Source: Plantago ovata (taxonomy: Eukaryota; Streptophyta; Magnoliopsida; Lamiales; Plantaginaceae). Taken from it: 64,000 bases of DNA. Shown here one piece after another: positions 23,221 to 35,396 of the stretch; positions within the stretch are counted from its first letter, which is position 1; each line of letters begins with the position of its first letter. The notes below the pieces were generated by a model that searched no databases, was not told the DNA's origin, and worked only from the letters and a program-made list of their open reading frames with translations. The translations under genes were made by a program, and so were the position numbers. Location of the stretch: positions 5,457,545 through 5,521,544 of the forward strand of contig CM051456.1 in assembly GCA_028274465.1 (NCBI GenBank), written 5' to 3'.

Positions 23221-23966
23221 AAGTTTGAAAGGCAGTATGAACCACTTCTGATCCTATATATAACAGCAAGAACACAAAGTAATTATTGAGTCGAAGCTGA
23301 ATACGGAGAACTCAGTGACAACTATTATTGATCATTTGATCTAGGTCTGCACCAGTGTGACTAAGTCCACCCGTCCCTTCTTTCTCTAACACCATTCATG
23401 ATTTTATAGTGATGATTACACTGAACACTTTCGATGTGTATAAACTATTAAATAGTTGACATCATCAAGTTGCGCTTATGATCTTTGCTGAGAATAGCAC
23501 AGAATATCTTCTGATACTTTTGTGCAAATTATTAATGATCTTCACTTAATTGGTCCAAAAGAATGACTAATTGTATTCTATTTTCGATTATACGTAAGTA
23601 TCATGGACCAATAGCTATGGTTGGTGTTTCAATCTGCAATATATAAGATTGGAGAAAGTGAAACTTCAGAGTGTTTTAGTGCATATGTTGGATGGGTCAA
23701 GGAATGGAAGGTGAAATGTTGTTTTTTAACATGTAACATTGTTTCCCTGGTTTACATTAATATTGCGTCATTGCATTGCAGAAGATGTGGTTATTTTATG
23801 ACAATGTCAACTCAAAACTGAACAACACATGATATGAAGATCAACAATTAATTACTAGCCTTCATAGTTAAATTTCACCAGTCACCTCCAATCTAGCCCA
23901 GAAGCCATAAAGACACAACTGAACAGGCTCACTGGCTGGTGTGCTCATCAGAAGAAAGCATAGGCC
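23221..23966. other. Spacer between MATE copies 5 and 6
   Basis: I see no gene, repeat or element here. Confidence 0.4.
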
Positions 23967-24209
23967 ATGGAAACAGGGACACCGCTCCTCATTATGCAGA
24001 AACATGAAAAAAGTGAAAGTGGTTTTAGCACAACCTGGGACAGGTTCATGACTGAAATGAGCATATTGATATCTTTTGCGATGCCCATGATTGTAATCTC
24101 TGTGTCCCATTACCTCTTGCGGGCTGTGCCTATCATGATGCTTGGACATCTCGGTGAGCTTGCTCTATCAAGTGCTTCCATTGCTAACGCCATTACAAAC
24201 GTCACTGGT

Positions 24210-24987
24210 GCGAGATCCACTCCAGGGATAGATTCGGCTGAGACACGAGAACAGCTCGTCAAAAGTCCATAACTGGTCACATTGGAGGATTCTACCTCTT
24301 CCATAGCAGCGGATCTCGAACTCTGGATGGAAATGAAGTCTTTCTCCTAAGAGTGGTAACCGCGCAAGGCAGCCTTGTCTCTTAACTAGGCCTGTCAAAG
24401 ACCTATCTCAACAGAGTGATTTACTTTGAAGGTTCCATTGTACCAGAATTGTTGCAATCATTAATCTATCTGATCTGTTTGCTAGAACCAAGGGGTCTTT
24501 CTATGGAATTCACTATCACTATTTTATATAAAAAAAGCTTGCGTAACCCCTTGTACCTGTGTGCCCGTTTACCTCTCTCTTTCTTTCAAGATAAGATAAT
24601 GACCTCTTCGCCGTGTCATGAAACCTTGGTAAGATTTTGTTCGTTGAAGCGAATGCATACCCATTTTCTACTAGCGCTTTCCTTAAAGCCAGTTCTCTCC
24701 CGCCTCTTCCTACCTTGCCCGTCCAACCTGACTTGAGTGACAATTGCCTTTCTTTCTTTGCCCTTTCTTCGACTTAGAACCTATTTTTTCTTCCTGAGCT
24801 GTTAAAGAGGCTAGGACTCCTACTTGGAAAATCCCTAAAGCAAGAAAGATTGTCGGCATAGATATCCCCGAAGAATTCCGGGCCGAGGACAAGAAGGATA
24901 AAGAGGAGGTACGGGAGGAGAAAGAGCAAACAATAGGACAGACCAGAAAGTGATAGGAAATTCTCCCACAAACAGATACAATGCGGA
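24210..24987. mobile_element. Foreign insertion in exon 1 of MATE copy 6, probably mitochondrial DNA (NUMT)
   Basis: The exon reads …GTCACTGGT at 24201-24209 and resumes with TTCAGTCTCGTT|GTAAGT at 24988. The DNA between differs in texture from its surroundings: higher GC, long mixed pyrimidine runs (CTTTCTTTCTTTGCCC type), few A/T homopolymers. This resembles plant mitochondrial intergenic sequence. No target duplication, inverted ends, poly-A or long ORF is seen, as expected for organelle DNA captured during break repair. The mitochondrial origin is judged by eye only. Confidence 0.5.
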
Positions 24988-26744
24988 TTCAGTCTCGTTG
25001 TAAGTACTTTGCTTTAACAACCGATTTCACTTCCATAATTTACATTGTTACTTTGTTGATTGGTTTCCTTATACACTTTATATTCTGTTTGTGAGATTAT
25101 TAGTACTCTACAGTCGAGTCGAGTGCATATGGCCTAATTTCTGATCTACAAGTATATTATCCCGGGGATGACTCGGTTTCTGATTCTGGTTTCTGTTATA
25201 ACCAGTGGGGATTAGCTTGTGCATTGGAGACTCTTTGTGGACAGGCTTACGGAGCCGGACATTATCAAAAAGTTGGAACATTTGTGTATGGATCCATAAT
25301 ATGGCTCTTGCTAGCGTGTCTGCCGGTATGTGTGTTGTGGCTCTATACAGACAAGCTGTTGATACTGATAGGCCAAGACCCCATAATATCAGTTGAAGCG
25401 GGGAAGTTTTGCATATGGCTCATTCCCTCTCTATTTCCCTATGCCATTCTTCAATCTTTGGTTCGGTACTTGCAGATTCAGAGTATGACTCTTCCTATAC
25501 TTTTGAGTGCATTAATTTCTCTGTGCCTAAATGTGCCTATTTCTTGGGCACTTATATTCAACCTTGAGTTGGAATATGATGGAGCAGCGCTGGCAACTTG
25601 TTTCTCTTATTGGTTGAATGTGATCGTTCTGGGGCTTTATGTGAGATATTCTTCAACTTGTAGTAAAACTCGTGCTCCCTTTACAAATGACGTATTCTTA
25701 ACTTTTTGGGAGTTCTTCCGGTTTGCAATTCCATCTGCTGTCATGGCTTGGTAACTTTTCATCTTTTAATTAGAATTTGTATCATTTCATCAGAAACTTT
25801 GCACTTTCACCTCTTATATTTTGCAAAATCACGTAAAACTGATACAGATAACTACTGTTAATGTGCACAAAGATGCATATATAGCATCTTGTAATGTAAT
25901 TTTTCCAATTCCAAGTATTAATCTGAGAGTGAAGATCTGAATCTGTATATATTTGGAGATTGAATACAGTTGATAGACATCTCTGTTAATGGCTCTGTAG
26001 TTTGGAGTGGTGGAGCTTTGAGATAATCATATTACTCGGTGGTCTACTGCCAAATCCGCAGCTGGAGACATCGGTATTATCTATCTGGTATGCTTAATTG
26101 ATGTTCATTTAGCATACCAATTTCTGTTCCAATCTTGATTCTTTTTCCCATTATTCTTTGAGCAGCTTGACAATTGATTCACTGCACTATCTCATACAAT
26201 ATGCCTTTTCTGCTGCTGCAAGGTATAAAAACATATTGGTGTTTGTGCTAAACTCTGTGCATTTACTATCTATAAGGATTCGGGGACTAAAAAAGAACTA
26301 ATCTTGTAGCACTCGGGTTTCCAACGAACTTGGAGCTGGGAAACCACAGGCAGCTAAGTTTGCAGTTTCCTCTGTGATGGTTCTATCAGTTCTGGAGTTT
26401 GTTATAGGAAGTATTGCCATTTTCCTATGCCGCGACATACTGGGATATCTATTTAGCAACGAGGAGACCGTCGTTTATTATGTTAAAGAAATCACACCTT
26501 TTCTATGTGCCTCCATCATCATGGACAGCGTACATGCAGTTATGTCAGGTGATCTTTCGCCACACTGGACAATTAAAGTTTCACAATCCGTAACAATCCA
26601 AGATGTAAAATTATGGCCTTCTGTCATCTTCTAACCAAAATACCAAATGATCAATCTTTTTCGTTGCCGGAGTAGCAAGAGGCTGCGGGTGGCAGGACAT
26701 AGGGGCATACGTGAATCTTGGTTCGTACTATCTTATAGGAATCC

Positions 26745-27135
26745 TCTCAGAGTACGCTAAGAATCATGGCAGAACAAATAAAGTGAATTTAGTTTATTGA
26801 AAGTAAGAAAATTCTTATGTATTGACGTGATTTACAAAGGAAAACATAGCTAGCTATTTATACTACTAAAACCCTAATAAAACTATATGTACACGCCTGT
26901 GTCCAACCCTAAACTAACTCTTTTCTTCTTCTCAAATTCTTCCGGAGTTTCCTGATGAGATCTGGACTCTCTCAATATGGCGGTGTTGACCAAGGAGTTA
27001 ACCTGCTCTGGTTCAACTCCTTTGTTAACTCCTGTGTTGTCTGGCTCAACTCCTATGTTAACTCCCGAGTTGTCCGGCTCAACTCCTATGTTAACTCCTG
27101 TTCTCGTTCTTTTTTCTTTTATTTCTTGAGATATC
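26745..27135. mobile_element. Insertion in exon 6 of MATE copy 6 with 33-bp internal repeats
   Basis: Exon 6 breaks after GGAATCC (26744) and resumes with CCCATGTCATTG (27136). The break is flanked by ATCC on both sides, a possible short target duplication. The ends TCTCA and TGAGA are a very short inverted repeat. Within it, 26990-27110 holds about three 33-bp direct repeats (GTTAACTCC…CAACTCCTAT). On the minus strand an open frame (26883-27140) reads as 11-residue repeats GVNIGVEPDNS. The left part is AT-rich and LTR-like. I cannot name the element. Confidence 0.55.
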
Positions 27136-27487
27136 CCCATGTCATTGTTACTGGGATTCGTTCTGGGCTTAAAAGGACAAGGTCTATGGACTGGTCTGAT
27201 TATTGGATCAGGAGTACAATCACTCTTGCTTATGATTATAACATATGGAACTGATTGGGAGAAACAGGTAATATTCGATCTTTAACTGATACTGTTCATT
27301 CAGGATGATGAAACACACTGGAGCCTGGAAAAATTTGTAGTAGAACAGGCTGTGAACAGCTTTACTATATACGATAATGACTTGCTCGTAACGTACTGTG
27401 TTTGATACGGTTGAACAGGCTGCAGATGCTAGGAGGAGGATATTCGAGAAAAAAGCTCCAAATTCAACCTGTGATGTGCTCATTTGA

Positions 27488-28095
27488 TGGCTTAAAAGAT
27501 ACTGGGGTGAAGTGTGAACTACTTGCAGTCATTTTCGTGTCTTTATAGTAACTAAGTAACATTTTTTACTTCCTGATGCCATTTTCGTATCGCTATATAT
27601 GCCAGTTTCGCCACGTTGACAGTGTTGAGTTTTAACGGCTAGGGGTCTGAAAGTGAATTTTAACAGCGATATATTGACTCTTTTGTTACATGAAAAATGT
27701 AGAAAAAATTAGGGGCTTAAAGTTCCAAGTTTGTTTTTCATTGAGAACGATGTACGGATACATAAAAATCATCTACTACAGTATTTGTTTTGACAACGTT
27801 AGAAGATATCTCTGCCGACTGTGGAGAACCAAGATATGAATGTACTCATTTTATTCTCCGACAAATTTATATTCTAATGGTTTTAAGTATTTATTTTGTA
27901 GATGTTTAAGTTGAGGATCTATAGATTAAAAAACGACCGATCACTTATAAAAGTTAAAAGGTAATACTGCAATTGAAATCCTTTTTGTCCCACTTTGTAA
28001 TTAACTTTGTCTACTTTACATAGTGTAGGAGTATAAATTGAGCTATTGCCCTCACCCAATTTATCACGTGATAAAGCCAAGTTGATTGTATAGCA
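27488..28095. other. Spacer between MATE copies 6 and 7
   Basis: No gene is recognised. It ends with the promoter of copy 7. Confidence 0.4.
28032..28075 (+). promoter_or_regulatory. Candidate TATA box and palindromic G-box of MATE copy 7
   Basis: TATAAAT at 28032-28038 is 58-64 bases upstream of the ATG. Just downstream of it is the perfect 16-base palindrome TTTATCACGTGATAAA (28060-28075), centred on a CACGTG G-box, a bZIP/bHLH binding core in plants. Its position in the probable leader is unusual. Confidence 0.45.
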
Positions 28096-30577
28096 ATGGA
28101 GGAAGCGGGAGTCTCGGCTATGAAATCCAATAGTACAGTGTGTGTTTATGTTAGGGAGATGAAGAAGTTGAGCTACATAGGTGCACCAATGGCAGTGGTT
28201 ACCTTATCACTGATGTTAGCTCGGCTCGTGTCGATGGTGATGATCGGTCATCTTGGCCAGCTTCCCCTCGCGGGTGCTGCCCTTGCCACCTCCTTCGCCA
28301 ATGTCACCGGTTTCAGTGTTATTGTACGTAACATGATTATATGTTTCGTCATAAACTTATTTGACATACATATCACTTGTCAGTTATCGCAAAGGTCATT
28401 TTTAAGTTTGTGCACGCGCCAGAACTAGCCCATTAAATTTTTATTCTCTTCGTTTGAAAACTCAATAATTTCAATTATGTTTAGATTCATTCAATTCAAT
28501 TCAATTCAGTTCACATTTGTTTAGTTGTTATTTATACTACAAGTAAATTCGATCAGTTCAATTTTGTTCTAACGAAGAGAATAGAGCCTAATACAATCTC
28601 TCTGGAAATCTTAAGTCAAGTCAGAGAACATGTCCAACTTTTCATAATTTTAGTGATTTTCAAATTTTATAAAATTCCCAGGGCAAAATTCATAATTACT
28701 TATAGGGCTTTAGGGGTTAATCACAAAAAAAGTAACAAACTTGGGGGTCATACTGCACACATAAGAATTTAAGGGATATTTTATATAAACGGTCAAGGTT
28801 CAGGGACATATGTAACTTTTACAGTTATGCATGTACTATGCTGTAGATTAATGATCTAGTTTATCATCTTTGCAAGCAGTTTGGAATGGCTGGTGCACTG
28901 GAAACCTTGTGCGGACAAGCATTTGGTGCAGAGCAGTATGAAAAGCTCGGAATCTACGCCTATTCATCCGTTATATGTCTATTTCTAGTCTGTGTCCCAG
29001 TGTCTTTGCTATGGATATTCATGGAGAAGATACTAATACTTATTGGCCAAGATCCCTTAGTTTCTGCTGAAGCTGGCAGATATGCAATCTGGCTTATTCC
29101 TGCACTCTTTCTATACACAATTCTTCAGACGCTCACTCGGTACTTGCAGACGCAGAGTTTAGTTCTTCCAATGCTTGTTAGTTCTGTCACAGCACTAATC
29201 TTTCATGTACCAATTTGCTGGATTTTAGTCTTCAAGGTGAAACTAGGAATTGCAGGAGGAGCATTAGCACTTGCTCTATCTTACGGGTTTAATGCCATCT
29301 TGCTTCTCATATACATAAGTTACTCCACTGCTTGCAAGAAAACAGCTCAAGCTCCAACTCTAAAACTCATACCGCCTACTATTAGAACATTTTTCCGCCT
29401 GGCAGTCCCTTCTGCTATTATGGCTTGGTAACTTGCTTATTACTACTCATTTCTGAGTTTTATACAATTATCGCTGATTTACATGCCACATTCTTTCTGG
29501 ATATCAATTAATGAATTAACACAACTGTTTAAATGCAGTCCCGAATGGTGGTCCCTTGAAATGATAGTATTGCTAGCAGGACTTCTCCCTCATCCGCAAC
29601 TGGAGACATCAGTGCTTTCAATATGGTTAGTTTGGCTTACATCAATTCTCACTGCTGTAATCAAAACCTATGAATAATTTGTTTGATGTGTACTAATCAT
29701 TATGTACATTGTTGTTTTAGCCTCTTGATTGCTGGACTGCACTACTACATACCATACTCTTATGGTGCTGCTGCAAGGTGTGCATGTAAATCCAGATTCC
29801 AGACAACTGTATGCTTCATATTTATCATCATAATCACCTATAAAAGTTGTCTGACTGACATTTACCAATTATTTGTAGTACAAGAATCTCAAATGAACTT
29901 GGGGCAGGATCTGCAGACAAAGCTCGAGTGTCTGCTTGGGCAGCAATTTTTCTTTCTATTACTGAGGCTGTTATTGCTTGCTCGGTTATCTTCTCCTGCC
30001 GTTCCTTTCTTGGATATGCATTCACTACTGATAAAGAAATTGTTAAATACTTGGAGCGCATGACCCCATTTATCTGCATCATGATAGCGATGGACTGCAT
30101 TCAAGCTGTGGTTTCAGGTTTAGTCTCAAATCTGTCCTTACATCTTCAAAATGCTCTTCTGGCCTAATAAAACAGTGTATTACATCATTATGTTCCCCGT
30201 GTCAGGAGTTGCAAGAGGAAGTGGATGGCAGCATATTGGGGCGTATGCAAATCTGGTAGCTTACTATCTCGTCGGATTGCCAGTGGCAGTGGTTCTAGGT
30301 TTTGTGGTTCATTTACACGGAAAGGGTCTATTTATTGGACTAAACATGGGATCCATAGTACAATCAGCACTGCTCTGGGCAGCGACATGTTCAATAAATT
30401 GGAAAAAACAGGTTTGTTGTGCATTCCTTCTACATACATATATGATTCATAATCTGTTCCAGGCATTCTAACGTGACATAACTTGCTATTTTGATACAAC
30501 AGGCATCACTTGCTCAAGAACGATTACAAGAAGGCATGACAGTTGATGATAATGATGATGAGAAAAACATGACATGA
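28096..30577 (+). CDS. MATE efflux transporter, DETOXIFICATION type (copy 7, intact)
   Basis: Exons 28096-28323, 28880-29427, 29539-29625, 29721-29777, 29879-30117, 30206-30411 and 30503-30577 give 479 aa. Exon 2 is 548 nt, one codon longer than in the other copies. It is the most diverged copy: a shorter N-terminus (MEEAGVSAMKSN), [20 protein letters not shown] in exon 2, CPEWWSLEMIVLLAGLLPHP across exons 2-3, and a C-terminal acidic tail (DDNDDEKNM). It probably predates the expansion of copies 1-6. Intron 1 carries a MITE (28441-28583). Confidence 0.92.
28441..28583. mobile_element. MITE in intron 1 of MATE copy 7
   Basis: TATTCTCTTCGTTTGAA at 28442 pairs with the reverse complement of 28565-28583 (TATTCTCTTCGTTAGAA). 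The interior has ATTCAATTCAATTCAGTTCA runs and a TATACTACAAGTAAATTC block, also present (TATACTACAAATAAATTC) inside the element at 7971-8215. The two are therefore relatives with different end sequences. Confidence 0.6.
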
Positions 30578-31413
30578 AAGTAAAGATCTGACATAATGTT
30601 TTGTTAGCATTTGTGGGAGAGCAAGCATCAGTATATCCAAGATTGAAGGCTGTGTAGTTTCTATTTTGTACTACAAACTCGGAAACAAAGTGAGAAGATG
30701 CTTTTTAGCAGAACTCAGTTGGCAGCAAATGTAAGCTATGCTAACGTTAGCAAAATATGAAACTTCCAAATTGCAACGTAGTTCATGTATGTATAATATA
30801 CTGTCAAGTGTCAACTACAATCGATGAATTGCCTAGAGCACTACCACAAAACCAGGAAGATTATGAATAGGTATTACTGCAGAATGACTGGTAATGAATT
30901 TATTGATCTGATATAAATGTTTTATCAACAGTTGGATACAACAAATATCTATAACCACTAACGTGTAGTTAGCAGCTTAGCTACAGAACTTTCCTTGCTG
31001 TAATATTTTCTCTATTCTATAGAGTATATAAAATGAGTAACATATTACAGCACACAAGCATCTATAAACTTGGCCTGGCTCTATGAACTCTCAAAAAGTA
31101 AATGCAACACATACTGCACCTTCAAATCATGGTCAGAATGCACTGCTATCTTATGAAAGTTCTGAAACTCCCAAATTACCTAGCCAAATGCCCACATCTA
31201 AGTTGAGAGTGTGAATGCCAAACACAAGTATCATGAATGTGTGGCGCAAATGCAGAATACACCAAGCAGGTGCTATAATATCCGAGAACTATGCGAATAG
31301 CCTTCAAGCAACATTTATTGACAGGTACAAGTCCCACGACCCAAAACGACTTCCGCCACAAGTTTATGATCCTAATATATCCAATAGTAATGCTGAAGAA
31401 ATCCACACATCAA
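30578..31413. other. Spacer between convergent genes
   Basis: It contains the 3' flank of MATE copy 7 and, on the minus strand, that of the zinc-finger gene. No further feature is seen. Confidence 0.4.
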
Positions 31414-32849
31414 TCAACAAGGTGGTGCAGGTGGCCCCATCATGAGTCGCTCCTGCTCGGTAAGAGAATGGCGAAAGTGGCAGCGGTGGCCATAGGGACA
31501 CATGCCTCCCGAGAGAACCATCCTACAGACCTCAGTTTTGTAGCGTGGGTGTCTGATCACAGGCCGAAGCTCCTTGATCCCATGCGCGAACTGACAATTA
31601 TCCCCATAAGGACATGCTCCTGTTTCCTGCCACTTGTTGCACAACTCAGTTTTGAACATTCCTTGGTTGTATACATCAAATTCGAGCGCAGCATTTTCCT
31701 TTTCAGGGCCAGAAGTTGGCACACAAACTCTTTGCTGCTTCATATTTCAAGTTCAATTAATTAATACTCCTTAAACCATAAATAGACTGAAGCATCATCA
31801 TACATTATGCTCCTAGAAATATATACTACAATTATCAGGATTTCACTGTTTTGTAGTACTAAACATTTTCAACTTCTCAATTAAATTGCATTTCAACTAT
31901 CTCATTCCTGACAAATCACAGATCTACTGATGCTAAATCATATATCTAATTTATTATACTACAAAACCTCAACAAATCCGTATTACTGTGACCAAGTGAT
32001 AATAGTATCATCATTCTCCACTAGGAGATGCACAAGGTAAACTTAATGCTCTCAAAATTCAGAAGCAGCAGAAATAATTACGTACACTAACACAACTAAA
32101 ATAAAATATACTTGAAAAATTATCAATTAGAGATCGTGTTGACTCACCGAGACAGGAATCGGCTGACTCACAGCAGCAGCTCGGCGAGTAAGCTCGCGTC
32201 CAGCAGGTCGATTCATCTTCAAATAACCACTGGACCGCACTGAGATACTCTTAGGAATAGTCACTGCTCGCTCATTACCACTCCTACGATCCACATGATT
32301 CCGCTCAGCCAGAGGTTGAACAGCAGCATTAGGATGACCTCCGCAATTTACCACCGGGACAGTGGAAGGAGAAGGAACAACACTGAGGCGATTGAATTCA
32401 GAGATGAGACGATCTCGAGAGAGCAACAATGAAATACGATGGGCTAGATCCGAGTTTGAGAGGCGGAGAGACTCATTCTCACGGCGGAGCAAGTCAGCCT
32501 CATCAATCGCGTCATGGAGATGAGCGACACAGAGCGTGTAGCGATTGTAGAGCTGCTGGTACTCGAGGATCGAGCTGGACTCGGGTGAGCGGCGATCATT
32601 ATCTCCTCCCTCGAAGTAGACGTATTCCGATGGAGAGTTGTTCACCGGAGAGCTCACCGGCGAGTAGTTCTGGAACAGAGAGGAGTAGATCGAGGAGTTG
32701 GAATTGGCATATGACGGAGATGTAGGGGAGAGGAACAAATTGTTGTGAGAGAAGTACGGAGGAGAAGAAGCGGTTACGGCGGTGGAGGAGGATTTCTCGG
32801 CGGAGGAGGTGGTGGTGAATTCATCGTAGGAAACATTTTCCTTCTGCAT
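31414..32849 (-). CDS. Tandem CCCH zinc-finger protein, C3H14/C3H15 type
   Basis: Two exons, 32148-32849 and 31414-31737 (donor GTGAGT, acceptor AAG), give 341 aa. Two tandem CCCH fingers of the TTP/TIS11 class lie near the C-terminus. Finger 1 uses C267, C276, C282 and H286 and finger 2 uses C305, C314, C320 and H324, both with exact C-x8-C-x5-C-x3-H spacing, each introduced by a YKTE/FKTE motif. The Ser/Pro-rich N-terminal half is followed by a short Leu/Glu helix (about residues 95-145, [20 protein letters not shown]). Plant proteins of this type bind AU-rich or other mRNA elements and affect anther development and secondary walls. The finger sequence [18 protein letters not shown] is the C3H14/C3H15 hallmark. 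Orthology to one of the two is not resolved. Confidence 0.92.
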
Positions 32850-35396
32850 TTCGTTTTCTCTGATTTTGATTTTTTTGAGTGGTGAGAGAGTGAAAGTTGA
32901 GAGGGAAAATGAATTTAGATTTGGCCAGGTGTACGACTGAGATTATATAGCTAGAGGGACAGTATTGGATGTATCGCGGTGTATGGAATGCGGTGGAGTT
33001 CAGAGCAATTTGAACCGTTGATCTTGTTTTTAGATTTTATTTTTGTGTTTTTATTTTGAGAAAAGTTGCGTGCATTTGAAGCATTTGAATTTTGGCGGGC
33101 AGAAGGCTAACAGAAAGTGGGGACAGTGACCTGCCTGCAGTTCGCTAATATGCGGTTTATTAAAGTCATTTGGCATGATTGGTGTTGTCATTACAAAATT
33201 ATTGGGGTTTCTCGATTTTTTTACCTTTTTCAGTTTCACGTTCGTACTTAAATTACTTCCGGTTTTGCATTTTACAAATTACGTCATTCTTATACATAAC
33301 TTTAACTTTATCAAATGTATCTTGCTATTAATTTTGTATCAAATTTATCTTGCTAACTATGATTTGCCTAATTATTTTACATACTTTTTGTTCAGATTTG
33401 ATATGACTTGCCATCTAACTTGATTTTTTAAACTTAGGTTGAGACGAATACACACTCCATTCATTCTATATGGCTTGCTATATTCAGGGTCTGAGTGATT
33501 AAATTACTCCAACCCGATTAGCGGCATACTGTAATTCATCAGTTGAGTGGGAGATTACATATACTATGATATATCATGTTCAGTAATATAGTGTGAACTT
33601 GTGAAATATATTGTCTTTTTTATTCTCATTAAATTTATTAACACAATTTTCAAAAACAATAAGATATTCCATTAATATATGTTTTAAACCTATCATGATA
33701 TCTTTCTAGTAGTATTAATATTCTTTCGAATCACGATACAGGTATTTCATTCTCTTTAAATCGTTGTCAAACACTTCTAACCTTAGAATTTTTAACCACA
33801 CTACCGAATGGATTATATTTAGTAGAGCATGGCAATTGTAGGCATGCAAGCTCTTGTGGGCAAGAATAAAAAGTAATTAACGTGGTATGGAAGTATGGTA
33901 AGGTGAAGGAGATGCTATCTGACAGAAAGTTGTTTAGTTAAGATGATGATTAAAATTGACAAGCTAGAAAATGGTTTGTTAACTAGTTAATTTTAAGCAA
34001 GCCTTTCATTAATTTGTTTATTTTTCTTCTTCTTCATCTTCTCCATAATATATAAGTGATGAATCCAATGATGTAAAATGCAAGAGAGTTGCTTGTTGGC
34101 CACATCTCTAACTAACCAATCTTTAGTGGATCGATCATACTACCAACATTCCTCCTATTTTATATCCCAACCCAACTATATCTACAGCACTAATTTCTGG
34201 TATGTAAAAGGATACCATGACCAACTACAACCAGACATTCTCATGTCCTTTTCAGTTTTTATCTTGTTTTTCTCTTTTGGTACATATATATATCCAAGAT
34301 AATTACACTTGAAGCATTATATGTCATCATTTTCTGCCTCTCCAAGTCTCAACCCATTCTCATCATAAATCACATTTTGTAGTTAATTGTGAAGGCCATC
34401 AAACTTAATCAATATTGCATTAACTCATAAATGATACAACTAAGTGCACTGATGATGTAGATCAGAAAGTCGTCTATTGAAAATTTTGTCAAAGTTATCA
34501 AAATTTTCAGACGAATCAAATGTTTGACGGTCATTCTCTTGGCACCAGGCTTTTCTTTTTTTGGTAGCGGAGTGGGCAAATCCTATGTGCTCACACAATA
34601 AACTGCAAAGCACATGAATTGAGTTAAACCGCAAAAATGAGACATGCTCTGACCCAAAATGGCATAATTACAAATTCTACTCCCCAGAAATTCGGGCTCA
34701 TGACCAAGAGGCTAATATTTTTCTGTTTAACCAATTGAGTGAAATCTCACGGTCAATTTTTGTTTATAATCTTGTTTGCGACTTCGCGTTGTATTCGTTC
34801 AGGTAGCGGACCAATCCAATTGATATGCGAATTGGGCCTCCTTGAGACTCATGACATGTGTTTGCGACATTATTACTAGAGAAGAGACTATTAGGCTTTT
34901 CAAACACCAAGACCGAATTTCTTTCAGAAGGCGGGCTGTTTCGCAGATGACTTCTTATAATTTTCCATCAAATGCAGATTACTCCCTGAATTTAGGGATA
35001 CGCAGATTAACATCAGAATTTGCTCCATTAATCAATCCTTACTATATACTAATTTTGTAACATGGCTCCCCTCTTTATTTTAATTTTATAACCAAGTAAT
35101 AAGTACTATATACTCTGTACTGCAGTTAAAAAGAAGAATTGCCTGAACTGGAGTAGAAGTCAACGAACCCAAAAAAAAAAAGACGTCGTGCAGATTGGCC
35201 CAGTATAATTTGATAGCCTATAATGACGTAAGCCCGGGAATTATCCAGCGCACACATATATAATGGTAACGATTGCAAGTTACTAACATCATTAAAAAAA
35301 AAAAAAAAATTGATACTACAGGAGTGTACCTAGTTATTACACAGCTTGAAGAACAACAAAAGAGCTAGCTTCATACGTATATACAGTATATTATAT
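32850..35396. other. Spacer upstream of the zinc-finger gene
   Basis: No gene is recognised. The open frames (for example at 34078-34302) are AT-rich chance frames. A poly-A run sits at 35294-35310. Confidence 0.45.
32943..32949 (-). promoter_or_regulatory. Candidate TATA box of the CCCH zinc-finger gene
   Basis: Read on the minus strand, TATATAA lies about 95 bases upstream of the ATG at 32849. Confidence 0.45.

Larger units (their letters stand above)
23967..27487 (+). pseudogene. MATE transporter pseudogene (copy 6), broken by two insertions
   Basis: Recognisable exons: 1 (23967-24209 and 24988-24999, split), 2 (25206-25750), 3 (26001-26087), 4 (26166-26222), 5 (26310-26548), 6 (about 26670-26744 and 27136-27267, split) and 7 (27419-27487). 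Exon 1 is interrupted within the FSL codons near its end by about 778 bp of foreign DNA. Exon 6 is interrupted by about 390 bp. The intron 5 acceptor has changed from CAG to CCG (26667-26669). Exons 2-5 are otherwise open and well conserved, so the damage is recent. The 778-bp insertion carries stops and is not a multiple of three. No functional product is expected unless rare splicing removes it. Confidence 0.88.

Noticed and set aside
24416-24743. Open frames on both strands inside the exon 1 insertion of MATE copy 6
   Set aside because: They match no protein family I know. Low-complexity pyrimidine-rich DNA easily leaves open frames.
32429-32725. 98-codon open frame on the plus strand
   Set aside because: It is the antisense shadow of the zinc-finger gene's first exon, with no family similarity.
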